A stretch of 64,000 bases of DNA, taken from contig NZ_CP073754.1 in assembly GCF_018734325.1 (NCBI RefSeq), positions 3,162,001 through 3,226,000 of the forward strand. Reading direction: 5' to 3'. The notes under the pieces are model-generated. The model was not told the origin of the DNA. It made no database searches and saw nothing but the letters and a program-made list of their open reading frames with translations. Below, in pieces: positions 19,004-28,965 of the stretch (within the stretch, counting starts at the first letter, position 1; every line of letters starts with the position of its first letter). The position numbers and the translations under genes were made by a program. The DNA comes from Methylomonas paludis (GTDB taxonomy: Bacteria; Pseudomonadota; Gammaproteobacteria; Methylococcales; Methylomonadaceae).

Positions 19004-19368
19004 ACCATAAATTAATGATTATCTACTTACTGGCGTTGGCTACACTAGTGGCAGATACCCACGCCGACACAAATAATGCAGCCGAAGCGGATATTCCCGT
19101 TATCGTTATTACAGCAAGTCGATTTGTGTATAGCCCCAATCAAATTACTATCAAAAAAGGCCAAACTGTTTTGCTGGAAATCCAAGCAACTGATACCCAG
19201 CATGGATTTTCCATTCCTGATCTCGGCGTGCGTGTCGATGCCATCCCTGGAGAGAAGAAAACCATCAAGATAACGCCAACCAAAAATGGCAGATTTGTGT
19301 TCTACTGCGACATTTTTTGCGGTTCGGGCCATGAACAAATGGCAGGGGAAATTATTGTAGAAACCTAA
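19000..19368 (+). CDS. Periplasmic cupredoxin with a CuA-type copper site
   Basis: A 122-residue exported protein with signal MNHKLMIIYLLALATLVADT (cleavage near THA). The rest is one cupredoxin domain. Ligands match a binuclear CuA centre: H68 in DTQHGFSI, then C103, C107, H111 and M114 in CDIFCGSGHEQM. This is the COX2/nitrous-oxide-reductase pattern, but here free of any membrane anchor or oxidase. It overlaps the metallophosphoesterase stop by 4 bp (ATGA). The role may be electron transfer or copper delivery; context suggests ECF control. Confidence 0.88.
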   Translation: MNHKLMIIYLLALATLVADTHADTNNAAEADIPVIVITASRFVYSPNQITIKKGQTVLLEIQATDTQHGFSIPDLGVRVDAIPGEKKTIKITPTKNGRFVFYCDIFCGSGHEQMAGEIIVET

Positions 19369-19465
19369 ATATTACAAATCTAATCAGAATTTAATTTTTA
19401 CCTTCTTTGAGGTGGAATAGCACTAGCCTTGACAACCACTTTATGCAGCCAGTCTGATTCATTCA

Positions 19466-19523
19466 GCCACTTGAATTTCCAATGCCCGAGTTATCAAAGC
19501 CCTGGAAATCCACTTCAAGTGGC
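19466..19523. repeat. Intergenic inverted repeat between cupredoxin and lpxA
   Basis: GCCACTTGAA (19466-19475) and its exact complement TTCAAGTGGC (19514-19523) enclose 38 nt. Inside the loop, TTTCC (19476-19480) can also pair with GGAAA (19504-19508), leaving a small bulge. It lies between two convergent genes. It could be a bidirectional terminator or a remnant palindromic repeat; there is no T-run. Confidence 0.5.
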
Positions 19524-19547
19524 CACTTTCAACCTATCAGCTCACTA

Positions 19548-20321
19548 TTAATCCGCCAAATCCACAAAGCCATGCAAGCCCCGCTTTGATTCAGCAGCCA
19601 GCCAATTTTGCAGGAACAATAGTTCTTCAGTGGGGCTTAATTGATCCAAGGGCTGTTTCTTTTTTAATAATCTGAATGCCGCCGACAATACTTTGAGTTT
19701 GTCACCACTGATGCCGGCGCGTCTTAAGCCCACCAGATTTAAACGGTAATGACGGGCAGGTCGTCCGCCGATCAGCATATAGGGCAACACATCCATATTA
19801 ATGCCGGTAGTACCCTGAACAATGGCGTAAGAACCGATACGGCAAAACTGATGTACCACCACAGCTCCCCCCATAAAGACATTGTTACCGACTTGAACAA
19901 AGCCGCCGATGGCGACATTGTTGGCGAAAATAGTTTTGTTACCGACACTGCAATCGTGAGCGACATGGCTGTTGTTCATGAAATAGCAATTAGAGCCAAT
20001 ACGGGTACTACCATCCACCACGGTAGCACGATGTGCGGTAAAACCTTCCCTGAAAACATTACCGTCGCCAATTTCCAGCCAACTGACAGTTTCCGGATTG
20101 AAACCGGTATCTTGCGGCAAGCCACCCAGCACAGCGTGAGGATGGAGAATATTAGCTTCTCCCATGCGAACCCGGCCATGAACTACGGCATGAGCACCAA
20201 TTTGGCTGCCGGCACCGATCACTGCACCGGCTTCGATTACGGCAAACGGCCCAACGCTGACACCATCGCCTAATACGGCATTAGCTTCGACATAGGCAGT
20301 GGGATGTATGGTTATTGGCAT
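19548..20321 (-). CDS. lpxA: UDP-N-acetylglucosamine acyltransferase LpxA
   Basis: LpxA performs the first step of lipid A synthesis, moving a hydroxyacyl chain from ACP to the 3-OH of UDP-GlcNAc. The 257 residues form a left-handed beta helix of hexapeptide repeats (IGAHAVV, VFMGGAVVV and similar). The active-site region MNNSHVAHDC has the catalytic His at H122. A helical C-terminal domain carries GLRRAGIS. It starts 1 bp after the xerD stop, so it is transcribed with xerD rather than with lpxD-fabZ-lpxB, the common arrangement. Confidence 0.95.
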   Translation of the reverse strand: MPITIHPTAYVEANAVLGDGVSVGPFAVIEAGAVIGAGSQIGAHAVVHGRVRMGEANILHPHAVLGGLPQDTGFNPETVSWLEIGDGNVFREGFTAHRATVVDGSTRIGSNCYFMNNSHVAHDCSVGNKTIFANNVAIGGFVQVGNNVFMGGAVVVHQFCRIGSYAIVQGTTGINMDVLPYMLIGGRPARHYRLNLVGLRRAGISGDKLKVLSAAFRLLKKKQPLDQLSPTEELLFLQNWLAAESKRGLHGFVDLAD

Positions 20322-20322
20322 G

Positions 20323-21207
20323 TTATCCTCTGGGATGATGTTGGGTATGAATTTGTTTCAGGCGTTGCTGAGCGATATGGGTATAAATCTGAGTAGTCGA
20401 TAAATCCGCATGACCCAGCAGCATTTGCACCACGCGCAAGTCGGCGCCATGATTCAGCAAATGGGTGGCAAACGCATGACGCAAGGTATGCGGCGATAAA
20501 TGTTTATCTATACCGGCCTGCTTGGCCTGATTTTTGATGATATGCCAAAACGCCTGTCTTGTCATATTCGTGCCGCGCTGAGTAATAAACAGATAATCGC
20601 TTTGGCGTTTACCCAAAATTTGCGGTCTGACACTATTAATATAATGCTCCAGCCAGTCCATAGCCTCTTCGCCAAACGGTACCAGTCGTTCTTTGTCGCC
20701 TTTGCCGATAATCCTTACACAGCCCTGGCGCATGTGCAGTTGCTGAAAAGTTAATTCGACCAATTCAGATACCCGCAAACCGGTGGCATAGAGCAGTTCC
20801 AACATGGTTCTGTCTCTAAATCCCAATGGTACTATGGTGTTGGGGGCTTGTAATAAGGCCTCGACATCCGCTTCGGATAAGGAGGCCGGCAAAGATCGGC
20901 CCAGGCGCGGTGCGTCAATAAGACTGGTGGGGTTGACCTGTATTTGTTTTTCCCGAAGCAAATAGCCGTAAAAACGCCGCAAACTGGACAGCCCACGCGC
21001 TGCCGAGCGATTGGCACTACCCTGAGTTTGCCGGTAGTGCAGATAGGCCGAAATATCCTCAGTAACAACTTCCGCCAGCGTTTTGAGTTTTAGCCAGTCA
21101 TCGAATTGTTTAAGGTCAGTGCCGTATGCTGCCAGAGTGTTATTACTTAAACCATGTTCCAGCCACAATGCATTCAGAAAGGCCTCTATGCTCTGAGTTG
21201 ACTTCAT
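20323..21207 (-). CDS. xerD: Tyrosine recombinase XerD
   Basis: XerD, with XerC, resolves chromosome dimers at dif. The 294-residue protein has the N-terminal SAM-like DNA-binding domain and a complete catalytic set: R in ATGLRVSEL, K in GKGDKERLVPF, H-x2-R in HTLRHAFATHLL, H in LLGHADLSTTQIYTH, and the nucleophilic Tyr in QIYTH. The N-terminal reading (IEAFLNALWLEHGLSNNTL) favours XerD over XerC. It runs directly into lpxA. Confidence 0.92.
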   Translation of the reverse strand: MKSTQSIEAFLNALWLEHGLSNNTLAAYGTDLKQFDDWLKLKTLAEVVTEDISAYLHYRQTQGSANRSAARGLSSLRRFYGYLLREKQIQVNPTSLIDAPRLGRSLPASLSEADVEALLQAPNTIVPLGFRDRTMLELLYATGLRVSELVELTFQQLHMRQGCVRIIGKGDKERLVPFGEEAMDWLEHYINSVRPQILGKRQSDYLFITQRGTNMTRQAFWHIIKNQAKQAGIDKHLSPHTLRHAFATHLLNHGADLRVVQMLLGHADLSTTQIYTHIAQQRLKQIHTQHHPRG

Positions 21208-21233
21208 GACTTTAATTACCCAGTTTGCAGATA

Positions 21234-21262
21234 CAAAAAAAGGCAGCTCAAGGCTGCCTTTT
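21234..21262 (-). terminator. Rho-independent terminator of the rpsP-rimM-trmD-rplS operon
   Basis: Stem GGCAGC (21242-21247) and GCTGCC (21253-21258) around a 5-nt loop, extended by A/T pairs, is followed on the minus strand by a run of seven T. It lies about 165 bp after the rplS stop. The 220-bp interval between xerD and rplS otherwise shows nothing I can assign. Confidence 0.85.
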
Positions 21263-21426
21263 GGCGTGATAAAAACTTTAACTCAGCAAATACTGCTATG
21301 CACAATGGCTGTTAGCCATCCCGTCCATCAATCGGGCAGTATCGGCAACACCGACACTGGATTTGATTTGCATCAGGGTAGCAAAATGGTGCCGGTTACA
21401 GCCCCAGCCATGTTTGCAGTTGTTGC

Positions 21427-21774
21427 TTAAGACAGTTTTTCTTTGATACGGGCAGCTTTACCTGTCAGATCACGCAGATAATACAGTTTGGCGCGGCGCA
21501 CATCACCACGGCGTTTAACTTCGATACCGCCAACCGCCGGGCTGTGAGTTTGGAAAACCCGCTCTACGCCGACACCATGTGAAATTTTTCTGACGGTAAA
21601 AGCTGAATTCAAGCCGCGATTACGTTTGGCAATGACTACACCTTCAAACGCCTGTAATCTTTCCCGGGTGCCTTCCACTACTCTTACCTGCACAACAACG
21701 GTATCGCCTGGGTTAAATTCAGGCACATCTGTTTTTAACTGTGCATTTTCTAATTCATTAATTATGTTACTCAT
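21427..21774 (-). CDS. rplS: 50S ribosomal protein L19
   Basis: A 115-residue L19, at the 30S-50S interface. Family stretches are [40 protein letters not shown] and [19 protein letters not shown]. It is last in the conserved order rpsP-rimM-trmD-rplS and starts 4 bp after the trmD stop. Confidence 0.97.
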   Translation of the reverse strand: MSNIINELENAQLKTDVPEFNPGDTVVVQVRVVEGTRERLQAFEGVVIAKRNRGLNSAFTVRKISHGVGVERVFQTHSPAVGGIEVKRRGDVRRAKLYYLRDLTGKAARIKEKLS

Positions 21775-21778
21775 TACC

Positions 21779-22528
21779 CTACCCTAATGTATCAACTTCA
21801 GTTCTAAATTCATTCAGCAAAGCTTGCTGCTCTGCACTTAATTCCTGTTTTTCCAGCAAGTCCGGCCGTTTCAACCAGGTTCTGCCCAAGGACTGTTTCA
21901 TTCTCCAACGTTTAATCTCGGCGTGATTGCCGCTTAATAAAACATCGGGCACATCACCCAGATCACTTTGCTCAGGCCGCGTATAGTGCGGACAATCCAG
22001 CAATCCGTTGACATGGGAATCCTGTTTGGCTGAGTCTTCATCACCCAGCACACCAGGCAGCAAACGGCTTACTGCATCAATAACAATCAGGGCCGCCAAT
22101 TCACCGCCGCTGATGACATAATCTCCCAACGACCATTCTTCATCGCATATCTGGCCGATAAAGCGTTCGTCTATACCTTCGTAGCGTCCTGCCACCAGAA
22201 TTAACTGCCGGTGTTGGCTGGCTTCCTGCATCAATTGCTGGGTAATGGGCTTACCTTGTGGACTCAGATAAACTACTTTACTCAGGCCACCAGCCTGTTG
22301 CTGTTTTGCCGCATTTACCGCATCAAGCAAAGGTTGAAACTTCATTACCATACCCGGGCCGCCGCCATAAGGACGATCATCGACAGTACGATGTTTATCC
22401 TGAGTATAATCACGCGGATTCCAGAGATTCAGCGCCACAATGCCCTGCTCTATAGCTCTGCCGGTTACCCCGTAACTGGCTGCGCTACAAACCATTTCCG
22501 GAAACAGACTGACAACATCAAAACGCAT
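21779..22528 (-). CDS. trmD: tRNA (guanine37-N1)-methyltransferase TrmD
   Basis: TrmD methylates G37 next to the anticodon, preventing frameshifts. The 249-residue protein begins [12 protein letters not shown]. It shows [27 protein letters not shown] and the trefoil-knot SAM site [19 protein letters not shown]. It sits between rimM and rplS with an 8-bp gap to rimM. Confidence 0.97.
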   Translation of the reverse strand: MRFDVVSLFPEMVCSAASYGVTGRAIEQGIVALNLWNPRDYTQDKHRTVDDRPYGGGPGMVMKFQPLLDAVNAAKQQQAGGLSKVVYLSPQGKPITQQLMQEASQHRQLILVAGRYEGIDERFIGQICDEEWSLGDYVISGGELAALIVIDAVSRLLPGVLGDEDSAKQDSHVNGLLDCPHYTRPEQSDLGDVPDVLLSGNHAEIKRWRMKQSLGRTWLKRPDLLEKQELSAEQQALLNEFRTEVDTLG

Positions 22529-22536
22529 TACTATAT

Positions 22537-23046
22537 TCAGAAATCCGGATCCCAGTCCACAATCATTAGTTCGGCTGCCAAATCTATACTTAATACTGTC
22601 TGCGGCTGCAAAAAGGGTATCAAGCGTTCAATTTCACCGTCTTTAACTACCAACACGTCATTGGCACCGGTTTCCAGCAAATGATCGACTTTACCCAGTT
22701 TTATACCAACAGCGGTTTCCACCGCCAGACCCACAAGATCTGTCCAATAGTATTCACCCGCCCTGGCTGCCGGCAATTGTGCCCGGCGAATCAGAATATC
22801 TGAACCCAGCAAGGCAAAAGCCGCATCGCGATCGGAAACACCTTCCAACTCGGCGACCACAGTATTACCGTGGCGTTGCCCGGCAAGCACTTTAACTTCC
22901 CTGGTTTGCTGATTTTTTTGCAATACCCAAGGTGTATAACTGAGGATATTCTCGCGCGGCTCGGTAAATGAATATATTTTTACCCATCCTTTTACGCCGA
23001 AAACGCCGGAAATTTGACCAGCGTTCAGAAAGTCCTGATTAGGCAA
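22537..23046 (-). CDS. rimM: Ribosome maturation factor RimM
   Basis: RimM helps assemble the 30S head around S19. The 169-residue protein has the N-terminal beta barrel ([20 protein letters not shown]) and the C-terminal PRC-barrel ([32 protein letters not shown]). It lies 9 bp after rpsP, as usual. Confidence 0.96.
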   Translation of the reverse strand: MPNQDFLNAGQISGVFGVKGWVKIYSFTEPRENILSYTPWVLQKNQQTREVKVLAGQRHGNTVVAELEGVSDRDAAFALLGSDILIRRAQLPAARAGEYYWTDLVGLAVETAVGIKLGKVDHLLETGANDVLVVKDGEIERLIPFLQPQTVLSIDLAAELMIVDWDPDF

Positions 23047-23055
23047 AACGGCGAC

Positions 23056-23307
23056 TTAAGCTGCTGCTTTGACAGCGTCTTTAATCAATTTGGCGACGCG
23101 ATCAGTTGGTTGAGCGCCATTAGACTTCCAATACTGAACGCGTTCGCTATCCAGTACCAGTCTTTGCTCGGCACCACGCGCCAATGGATTGAAGAAACCA
23201 ACACGCTCAATGTAACGACCATCGCGGCTGTTTCTGCTGTCAGTAACAACTACGTGATAAAAAGGGCGATTTTTAGAGCCGCCTCTGGACAAACGAATGC
23301 TTACCAT
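23056..23307 (-). CDS. rpsP: 30S ribosomal protein S16
   Basis: An 83-residue S16 starting [20 protein letters not shown] and continuing with [14 protein letters not shown] and a charged tail. It is the first gene of the rpsP-rimM-trmD-rplS operon, 85 bp after ffh on the same strand. Confidence 0.97.
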   Translation of the reverse strand: MVSIRLSRGGSKNRPFYHVVVTDSRNSRDGRYIERVGFFNPLARGAEQRLVLDSERVQYWKSNGAQPTDRVAKLIKDAVKAAA

Positions 23308-23392
23308 TATGAATACCTTTGAAACACAAATCGGAGTTTAATTTTCCTATTTTACGCGATTTTCCGCATAAGTGAAGTGCTAATTATATTTT

Positions 23393-24748
23393 TTACAATC
23401 TCATGCCGCGCATATTGCTTTGTAAGCCGCGCATCATGTTAGCCAGATTGCCTTTACTAAATTTTTTCATCATTTTTTCCATCATCTGATGCTGCTTCAA
23501 CACCCGGTTTACCGCCTGGACATCCTGCCCACAACCTTTTGCTATCCGCTCCTTGCGACTGCCTTTGATCAGATCCGGAAAACGTCTTTCCTGCTTAGTC
23601 ATGGAATTGATCACTGCAATCTGCCGAGCCAGATCGTTGTCATTAACTTTTTCTTTAATACCTTTCGACATAGCACCCATACCCGGCATTTTGTCGATCA
23701 TGGCGCCAATACCACCCATGTTTTGCATTTGCAACAACTGCTCTTTTAAATCCTCCAGATTGAAGCTCTTACCTTTTTGGATTTTTTTAGCCAGTTGTTC
23801 GGCTTTAGTTCTATCAACTTTTTGCTCAATATCTTCAATCAGCGACAGCACATCGCCCATACCCAAAATCCGCGAAGCCAGCCGATCCGGATGAAACGGC
23901 TCCAGCGCATCGGTTTTTTCGCCAACACCGATAAATTTAATGGGCTTACCGGTAATATGTCTAATCGACAAAGCCGCTCCGCCCCGGGCATCGCCATCTG
24001 CCTTGGTCAGCACTACGCCCGTTAATGGCAATGCATCATGAAAAGCCTTGGCAGTATTGGCAGCATCCTGGCCGGTCATGCTGTCCACTACGAACAGGGT
24101 TTCTATCGGATTGATAGCCTGATGCAGGGCTTTTATTTCCGCCATCATTTCATCATCAACATGTAAACGACCGGCAGTATCGACGATCACCACATCCAGA
24201 AACTGGCGTTTGGCGGCATCAATGACCCGATTGACAATATCTACCGGCTTTTCAGAAATGTCGCTGTCAAAAAACTTCAGCCCAACATCTTCAGCCAGAG
24301 TTTGCAACTGCTTGATAGCCGCAGGACGATATACGTCAACACTGACCACACCCACTTTTTTCTTTTTCTTTTCTTTGAGATGTCGGCCTAATTTTGCTAC
24401 GGTGGTGGTTTTACCCGCCCCTTGCAAGCCGGCCATCAGAATAATTGCAGGCGGCTGAGTACGCAGATTCAGCTCTTCATTGGCCGAACCCATAATCTTG
24501 ACCAACTCGGACTGAACGATTTTGATCAAGGCCTGACCGGGAGTCAAACTGGTTTGCACTTCCTGACCCAAAGCACGCTGGCTAACCTGATCGATAAAGT
24601 CGGTCACAACCGGCAAAGCCACGTCCGCTTCCAGCAAAGCCATTCTGACTTCGCGCAAGGCTTCGCTGATGTTGGCCTCGGTCAAACGGCCCTGGCCTTT
24701 GAGTTTTTTTAAGGTACCGCTCAGGCGGTCGGTTAAATTATCGAACAT
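23393..24748 (-). CDS. ffh: Signal recognition particle protein Ffh
   Basis: Ffh binds 4.5S RNA and nascent signal sequences and delivers ribosomes to FtsY. The 451 residues include the N domain, the GTPase domain with GLQGAGKTTTVAKLGRHL, VDTAGRLHVDDEMM and TKADGDARGGAALS, and a methionine-rich M domain at the C-terminus. It is divergent from ypjD, a common gammaproteobacterial arrangement. Confidence 0.97.
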   Translation of the reverse strand: MFDNLTDRLSGTLKKLKGQGRLTEANISEALREVRMALLEADVALPVVTDFIDQVSQRALGQEVQTSLTPGQALIKIVQSELVKIMGSANEELNLRTQPPAIILMAGLQGAGKTTTVAKLGRHLKEKKKKKVGVVSVDVYRPAAIKQLQTLAEDVGLKFFDSDISEKPVDIVNRVIDAAKRQFLDVVIVDTAGRLHVDDEMMAEIKALHQAINPIETLFVVDSMTGQDAANTAKAFHDALPLTGVVLTKADGDARGGAALSIRHITGKPIKFIGVGEKTDALEPFHPDRLASRILGMGDVLSLIEDIEQKVDRTKAEQLAKKIQKGKSFNLEDLKEQLLQMQNMGGIGAMIDKMPGMGAMSKGIKEKVNDNDLARQIAVINSMTKQERRFPDLIKGSRKERIAKGCGQDVQAVNRVLKQHQMMEKMMKKFSKGNLANMMRGLQSNMRGMRL

Positions 24749-24885
24749 ATCTTTTTTATTTTTCTATAATTCGGGCTGACTATGGCTAACCGGCAACGGT
24801 TAAAACAAACTGGTTAGATCAAATTGGGCGCTTAGTTTAACATAAGCCATTCATTTCGCATTTTGTTTATCCATAAACGACCGCT

Positions 24886-25686
24886 ATGTATACCACTATT
24901 GTCGGCATAATCTCATTATTAAGCTACGTATGCGCTGCTGTGCTACTGGCCAAGGAACTTTTTCAAGGCTTGAGCCAGCAACGTGCGCCTATCTTTCTAG
25001 CCTGGCTGGGAGCAGCCTTGCATAGCCTATATCTAATTCTGATTTTTCAGCAGCACCACGATTTTAATTTCAGTTTTTTTAATGCCGCCGCCCTGGTAGT
25101 TTTATTTATTGTACTGATTTTACTGTTTGCCATACTGGATAAACCACTGGAAAAACTGGGCATTGCCATTTTTCCGCTGGCCGCCATACTTTTGGGATTG
25201 GATATGATTTTTCCAGAAAAAATCCATCCACTGTCAGCCCATAACTGGCAAATGAACACCCATATCCTGACTTCCATTATTGCCTTCAGCCTGCTGAATA
25301 TTGCCGCCCTGCAAGCAATTTTACTAGCGATTCAAAACAAACAATTGAGAAGCCATCATCCGCGCCGCCTGATGCTGGCTTTGCCGCCATTACAGGCCAT
25401 GGAAACCCTTTTATTTCAGACTATAGCCGCCGGCCTGCTGTTTTTAACACTCTCACTGACCAGCGGATTTATGTTCATCGACGATTTGTTTGCCCAACAC
25501 CTGGTGCATAAAACAGTGCTATCCATCTTCGCCTGGATAATTTTTTCTGGCCTGCTGATCGGCAGACTGCGTTACGGCTGGCGCGGCAGCACCGCCATTC
25601 GCTGGACATTAACTGGATTTTTATTATTGCTGCTAGCCTATTTCGGCAGCAAACTGGTGTTGGAACTAATCCTGAAAAAAGTTTAA
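24886..25686 (+). CDS. ypjD: YpjD/CcsA-like cytochrome assembly-family membrane protein
   Basis: A 266-residue inner-membrane protein with about eight hydrophobic spans and the shortened cytochrome-c-assembly (CcsA/HemX) fold. Visible features include an early periplasmic His region (LHSLYLILIFQQHHDF), HILTSIIAFSLLNIAALQAI and the late HKTVLSIFAWIIFSGLL. Family members near ffh are often called YpjD. Its biochemical role is not settled; haem handling is suggested by homology. Confidence 0.85.
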   Translation: MYTTIVGIISLLSYVCAAVLLAKELFQGLSQQRAPIFLAWLGAALHSLYLILIFQQHHDFNFSFFNAAALVVLFIVLILLFAILDKPLEKLGIAIFPLAAILLGLDMIFPEKIHPLSAHNWQMNTHILTSIIAFSLLNIAALQAILLAIQNKQLRSHHPRRLMLALPPLQAMETLLFQTIAAGLLFLTLSLTSGFMFIDDLFAQHLVHKTVLSIFAWIIFSGLLIGRLRYGWRGSTAIRWTLTGFLLLLLAYFGSKLVLELILKKV

Positions 25687-25840
25687 ACCGTCGCCACATT
25701 CCGGCAAGCAGACCAAAACTGACACGAAACCAAGGATATTTGCTCAAATAAATTCCGCCAACCGGAATTAAACGAGACACAAAAAACCCTAACCCTAAAC
25801 TGCCTTAAGCAAGGTTAACGGTATTAACTGGATGAAATAT

Positions 25841-25916
25841 TGGCGTCCCCAGGGGGGTTCGAACCCCCGTTACCGCCGTGAAAGGGCGGTGTCCTAGGCC
25901 ACTAGACGATGGGGAC
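25841..25916 (-). tRNA. tRNA-Glu (TTC), copy 2
   Basis: A 76-nt cloverleaf on the minus strand beginning GTCCCCATCG and ending with encoded CCA. The anticodon stem CCGCC/GGCGG carries loop CTTTCAC with anticodon TTC. GGTTCGAACC forms the T arm. It differs from the copy at 25982-26057 by one base in the D loop. Confidence 0.97.
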
Positions 25917-25981
25917 TAAGACTATGCGCAGTAAGCCGCGCTAATTTTGAAGCAGTGAATTTATAACCAGAACTAAGTTCT

Positions 25982-26057
25982 TGGCGTCCCCAGGGGGGTT
26001 CGAACCCCCGTTACCGCCGTGAAAGGGCGGTGTCCTAGGCCGCTAGACGATGGGGAC
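25982..26057 (-). tRNA. tRNA-Glu (TTC), copy 1
   Basis: A 76-nt cloverleaf on the minus strand with GTCCCC/GGGGAC acceptor, anticodon TTC and encoded CCA. It is nearly identical to the copy 65 bp downstream. Identity extends a few bases into both flanks, pointing to a recent tandem duplication. Confidence 0.97.
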
Positions 26058-26081
26058 TAAGACCTTAACAATTAACCGAAT

Positions 26082-26157
<76 letters not shown>

Positions 26158-26198
26158 TTGGTTAAGTCCGTACATTATACAGACTTTTCTAAGCTTGT

Positions 26199-27599
26199 CT
26201 AGAAATTATTCTCCTTAATGAAAGCTATAGCCCGATTAATCCTGGACAATGTCTTATCCCTACCCAGTAAAGCCAAGGTTTTATCAATGGCCGGCGAAAC
26301 GCCGCCACCCGAGATGGCTACCCGCAAGGGCTGGGCAATTTTACCCAAACCCAATTGCAATTGTTCCGCACTGTCCAGCACAACCTGATGTAAAACTTCA
26401 GCTTCCCAGTCTGTCAGCGCCTCAAACTGTTGCCATAAATGCTGCAGAACTTCAGCACTGCCGGCCTTGAAATTCTTTTTCACGGCAGCCTCATCGTAGC
26501 CCTGAAAGTCCTGATAAAAATACACACTTTGCGCGGCCATTTCCACCAGCGTTTTACAACGCTCACGCTGAATTTTGACAACTTCGGCCACGACTGGACC
26601 AGTTGCGGGATCAATACCCAGCTCACCCAAATGCCAACTGAGATGATGACCAACATGCGCGGGATCACTATTCATCAAATACTGATGATTCAGCCAGAGT
26701 AGTTTTTCGGTGTTGAAGGTGGAAGCCGAGACATTGACTTTTTCCAATTCAAATAACTGGATCATTTCATCCAGACTAAACAATTCCTGGTCACCATGCG
26801 ACCAACCCAAGCGAACCAGATAGTTTAATAAGGCTTCCGGGAGAAAGCCGTCGTTACGATATTGCATAACGCTGACCGCACCATGGCGCTTGGACAACCG
26901 CGCCCCATCCGCACCCAAAATCATCGGCACATGGGCATAGACAGGTAATTGCGCACCTAAGGCATTGAGGATATTGATCTGGCGCGGCGTGTTGTTGACA
27001 TGATCATCACCGCGAATCACATGAGTGACCCCCATATCCATATCATCCACCACCACAGTCAGGTTATAGGTGGGAGTGCCATCGGTACGAGCGATAATAA
27101 GATCATCCAACTCCTGGTTGGCGACAATGATACGGCCTTTTACCAGGTCGTCGATTATCACCTGACCATGCTCCGGGTTTTTGAATCTCACCACCCTCTC
27201 ACCTTCGCCACTGACCCCATGCCGGCATTTGCCGTTATAACGCGGCTTTTCCTTGTTGGCCATTTGCTGTTCCCGCAAGGAATCCAACTCCTCGCGACTG
27301 CAATAGCAGTAATAGGCATCACCCTGCGCCAGCAATTGTTCTATGACTTCCTTATAGCGATCAAAGCGCTGGGTTTGATAAAACGGGCCTTCGTCATATT
27401 CCAGCCCTAACCAGGTCATGCCCTCAAGGATGGCGTTTACCGACTCCTGACTGGAGCGCTCAAGATCAGTATCCTCTATTCTTAGAATAAAGCGGCCACC
27501 GTGTTTACGGGCATACAGCCAGGAAAACAAGGCAGTTCTGGCACCACCAACATGCAAATAACCGGTAGGACTTGGGGCAAAACGGGTTCTGATACTCAT
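26199..27599 (-). CDS. gltX: Glutamyl-tRNA synthetase GltX
   Basis: A class I synthetase that charges tRNA-Glu. The 466-residue enzyme has the HIGH-type signature [20 protein letters not shown], the editing-free catalytic segment [15 protein letters not shown] and the KMSKS-type loop [12 protein letters not shown]. The anticodon-binding helical domain is complete. Two tRNA-Glu genes lie just downstream on the same strand, so the enzyme and its substrate RNA may share a transcript. Confidence 0.97.
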   Translation of the reverse strand: MSIRTRFAPSPTGYLHVGGARTALFSWLYARKHGGRFILRIEDTDLERSSQESVNAILEGMTWLGLEYDEGPFYQTQRFDRYKEVIEQLLAQGDAYYCYCSREELDSLREQQMANKEKPRYNGKCRHGVSGEGERVVRFKNPEHGQVIIDDLVKGRIIVANQELDDLIIARTDGTPTYNLTVVVDDMDMGVTHVIRGDDHVNNTPRQINILNALGAQLPVYAHVPMILGADGARLSKRHGAVSVMQYRNDGFLPEALLNYLVRLGWSHGDQELFSLDEMIQLFELEKVNVSASTFNTEKLLWLNHQYLMNSDPAHVGHHLSWHLGELGIDPATGPVVAEVVKIQRERCKTLVEMAAQSVYFYQDFQGYDEAAVKKNFKAGSAEVLQHLWQQFEALTDWEAEVLHQVVLDSAEQLQLGLGKIAQPLRVAISGGGVSPAIDKTLALLGRDKTLSRINRAIAFIKENNF

Positions 27600-27604
27600 T
27601 ATAA

Positions 27605-28057
27605 TTATTTGGTTGTTAAAAATTTCTTGGCATATTCACTAGGTATGGTTTTGGCGGCACTCAGGCGCATGGCTTGATAATTAAACTGTACCGAGCCCTG
27701 GGGCACTTCATTCTTGCCCAGAATCGCCAGCGAGGTAGCATGGCCCTTGGCGGCGGCTTTTTCATACCAGTGAGTTGCTTTGTCTCTGTCGCTGACCACA
27801 CCCAAGCCCCGATCATACATGGCAGCCATCACTACTTGGGCATCAACCAAGCCTTGATTGGCAGCTTTTTCCATCCAGATAGCCGCGGATTTTTCATCTT
27901 TTTCCAGGCCATCTCTACCCAGAATATATAAAGAGGCCAACTTGGCCTGAGACAACGCATCGCCCTGTTCGGCTGCTTGTTTAATATTATCGGCACCCTG
28001 GGCGAACACCCCCACTACGTGCAACAGCAAAAAAATTAACCATAATATTTTGCGCAT
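27605..28057 (-). CDS. Exported Sel1-like repeat protein
   Basis: From the ATG at 28057 (GGAG upstream) the 150-residue protein has a signal peptide, [20 protein letters not shown]. At least two Sel1-like repeats follow: [21 protein letters not shown] and [16 protein letters not shown], each about 36 residues. They form an alpha-solenoid for protein-protein contacts in the periplasm. An in-frame ATG at 28096 would hide the signal. The partner is unknown; it lies 5 bp upstream of gltX and may be co-transcribed. Confidence 0.85.
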   Translation of the reverse strand: MRKILWLIFLLLHVVGVFAQGADNIKQAAEQGDALSQAKLASLYILGRDGLEKDEKSAAIWMEKAANQGLVDAQVVMAAMYDRGLGVVSDRDKATHWYEKAAAKGHATSLAILGKNEVPQGSVQFNYQAMRLSAAKTIPSEYAKKFLTTK

Positions 28058-28314
28058 AATACTTTCTCCACCGAGGTAATCAAAATAGCTGTGCATTATT
28101 TCATGCCCAGCTAAATAGGTGAACTTTGGATTCGCTGCATTGCCAGAATCTGCATGCCGATTAATTAATTCCCAGGCATTTCTGCCATTATTGCCGACAC
28201 AATCGCACTGATTTAGCTAAATTTTTTAATTATGATTGTCCTTAACCTAAAAATCTGGGAAACTTTTGGCAAATTCTGAACATTCACAGAAACATGCCTG
28301 ACAGTTATACCAAC

Positions 28315-28953
28315 ATGATAAAAGTGATACTGGTTGATGATCACATCTTGGTGCGCAGCGGAATTGAAGCATTATTGAATGCCGAAAACGATATAAGGGT
28401 AATTGCTGCCTGTGGTTGCGGTGAAGAGGCTTTGGAAATCATCAACCAGCAGACCCCAGATGTGATTCTGATGGATATCAATATGCCGGGCATGGGCGGC
28501 ATAGAAGCCTGCCGACGCTTACTGAAAACCTTACCGGAAATCAAAGTCATCGGCTTGTCGGTACAAACCAGTCCAACCCTAACCAAACAATTGCTCAAAC
28601 TTGGCGTGACCGGTTTTATTTCTAAAACTTGTGCTGCTGATGAAATGGTAAAAGCGATCAGAACGGTGATGTCCGGCAACTTTTACCTGTTTCCAGAATC
28701 GGAAATCGAATATCGGGATGTCGGCAGAGCGCCGACATCCATAACACCGTTTGATGCACTTTCCCAACGTGAATCACAAGTCACCAATCTGACTTTGCAA
28801 GGCAGCACTATTCAGGAAATTTCCCAAATTTTGCAGTTGAATGCCAAAACGGTCAATACTTATCGGTATCGGATCTACGAAAAACTGCAGATCAAAAACG
28901 ATGTGGAGTTAACCCGACTGGCAGTAAAATTCAACTATCTTGATACTGTTTGA
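28315..28953 (+). CDS. LuxR-family response regulator (UvrY/GacA-like)
   Basis: A NarL-type regulator of 212 residues. The receiver has VDDH, phospho-acceptor D54 in VILMDINMPG and the K in GFISKTCAADE. The C-terminal HTH has LSQRESQVTNLTLQGSTIQE and LQLNAKTVNTYRYRIYEKL. Starting at 28315 places the aspartate at 54 as in E. coli UvrY; an ATG at 28294 would add seven residues. No kinase gene is adjacent. A GacA-like role through small RNAs is plausible but not shown. Confidence 0.85.
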   Translation: MIKVILVDDHILVRSGIEALLNAENDIRVIAACGCGEEALEIINQQTPDVILMDINMPGMGGIEACRRLLKTLPEIKVIGLSVQTSPTLTKQLLKLGVTGFISKTCAADEMVKAIRTVMSGNFYLFPESEIEYRDVGRAPTSITPFDALSQRESQVTNLTLQGSTIQEISQILQLNAKTVNTYRYRIYEKLQIKNDVELTRLAVKFNYLDTV

Positions 28954-28965
28954 GTTAACGATGAA

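Noticed and set aside
21206-21430. Plus-strand 74-codon ORF between xerD and rplS
   Set aside because: It runs through the rplS operon terminator and has no family signal.
25785-25802. Telomere-like CCCTAACCCTAA
   Set aside because: Only about two units, in an ordinary intergenic gap of a bacterial chromosome; coincidence.
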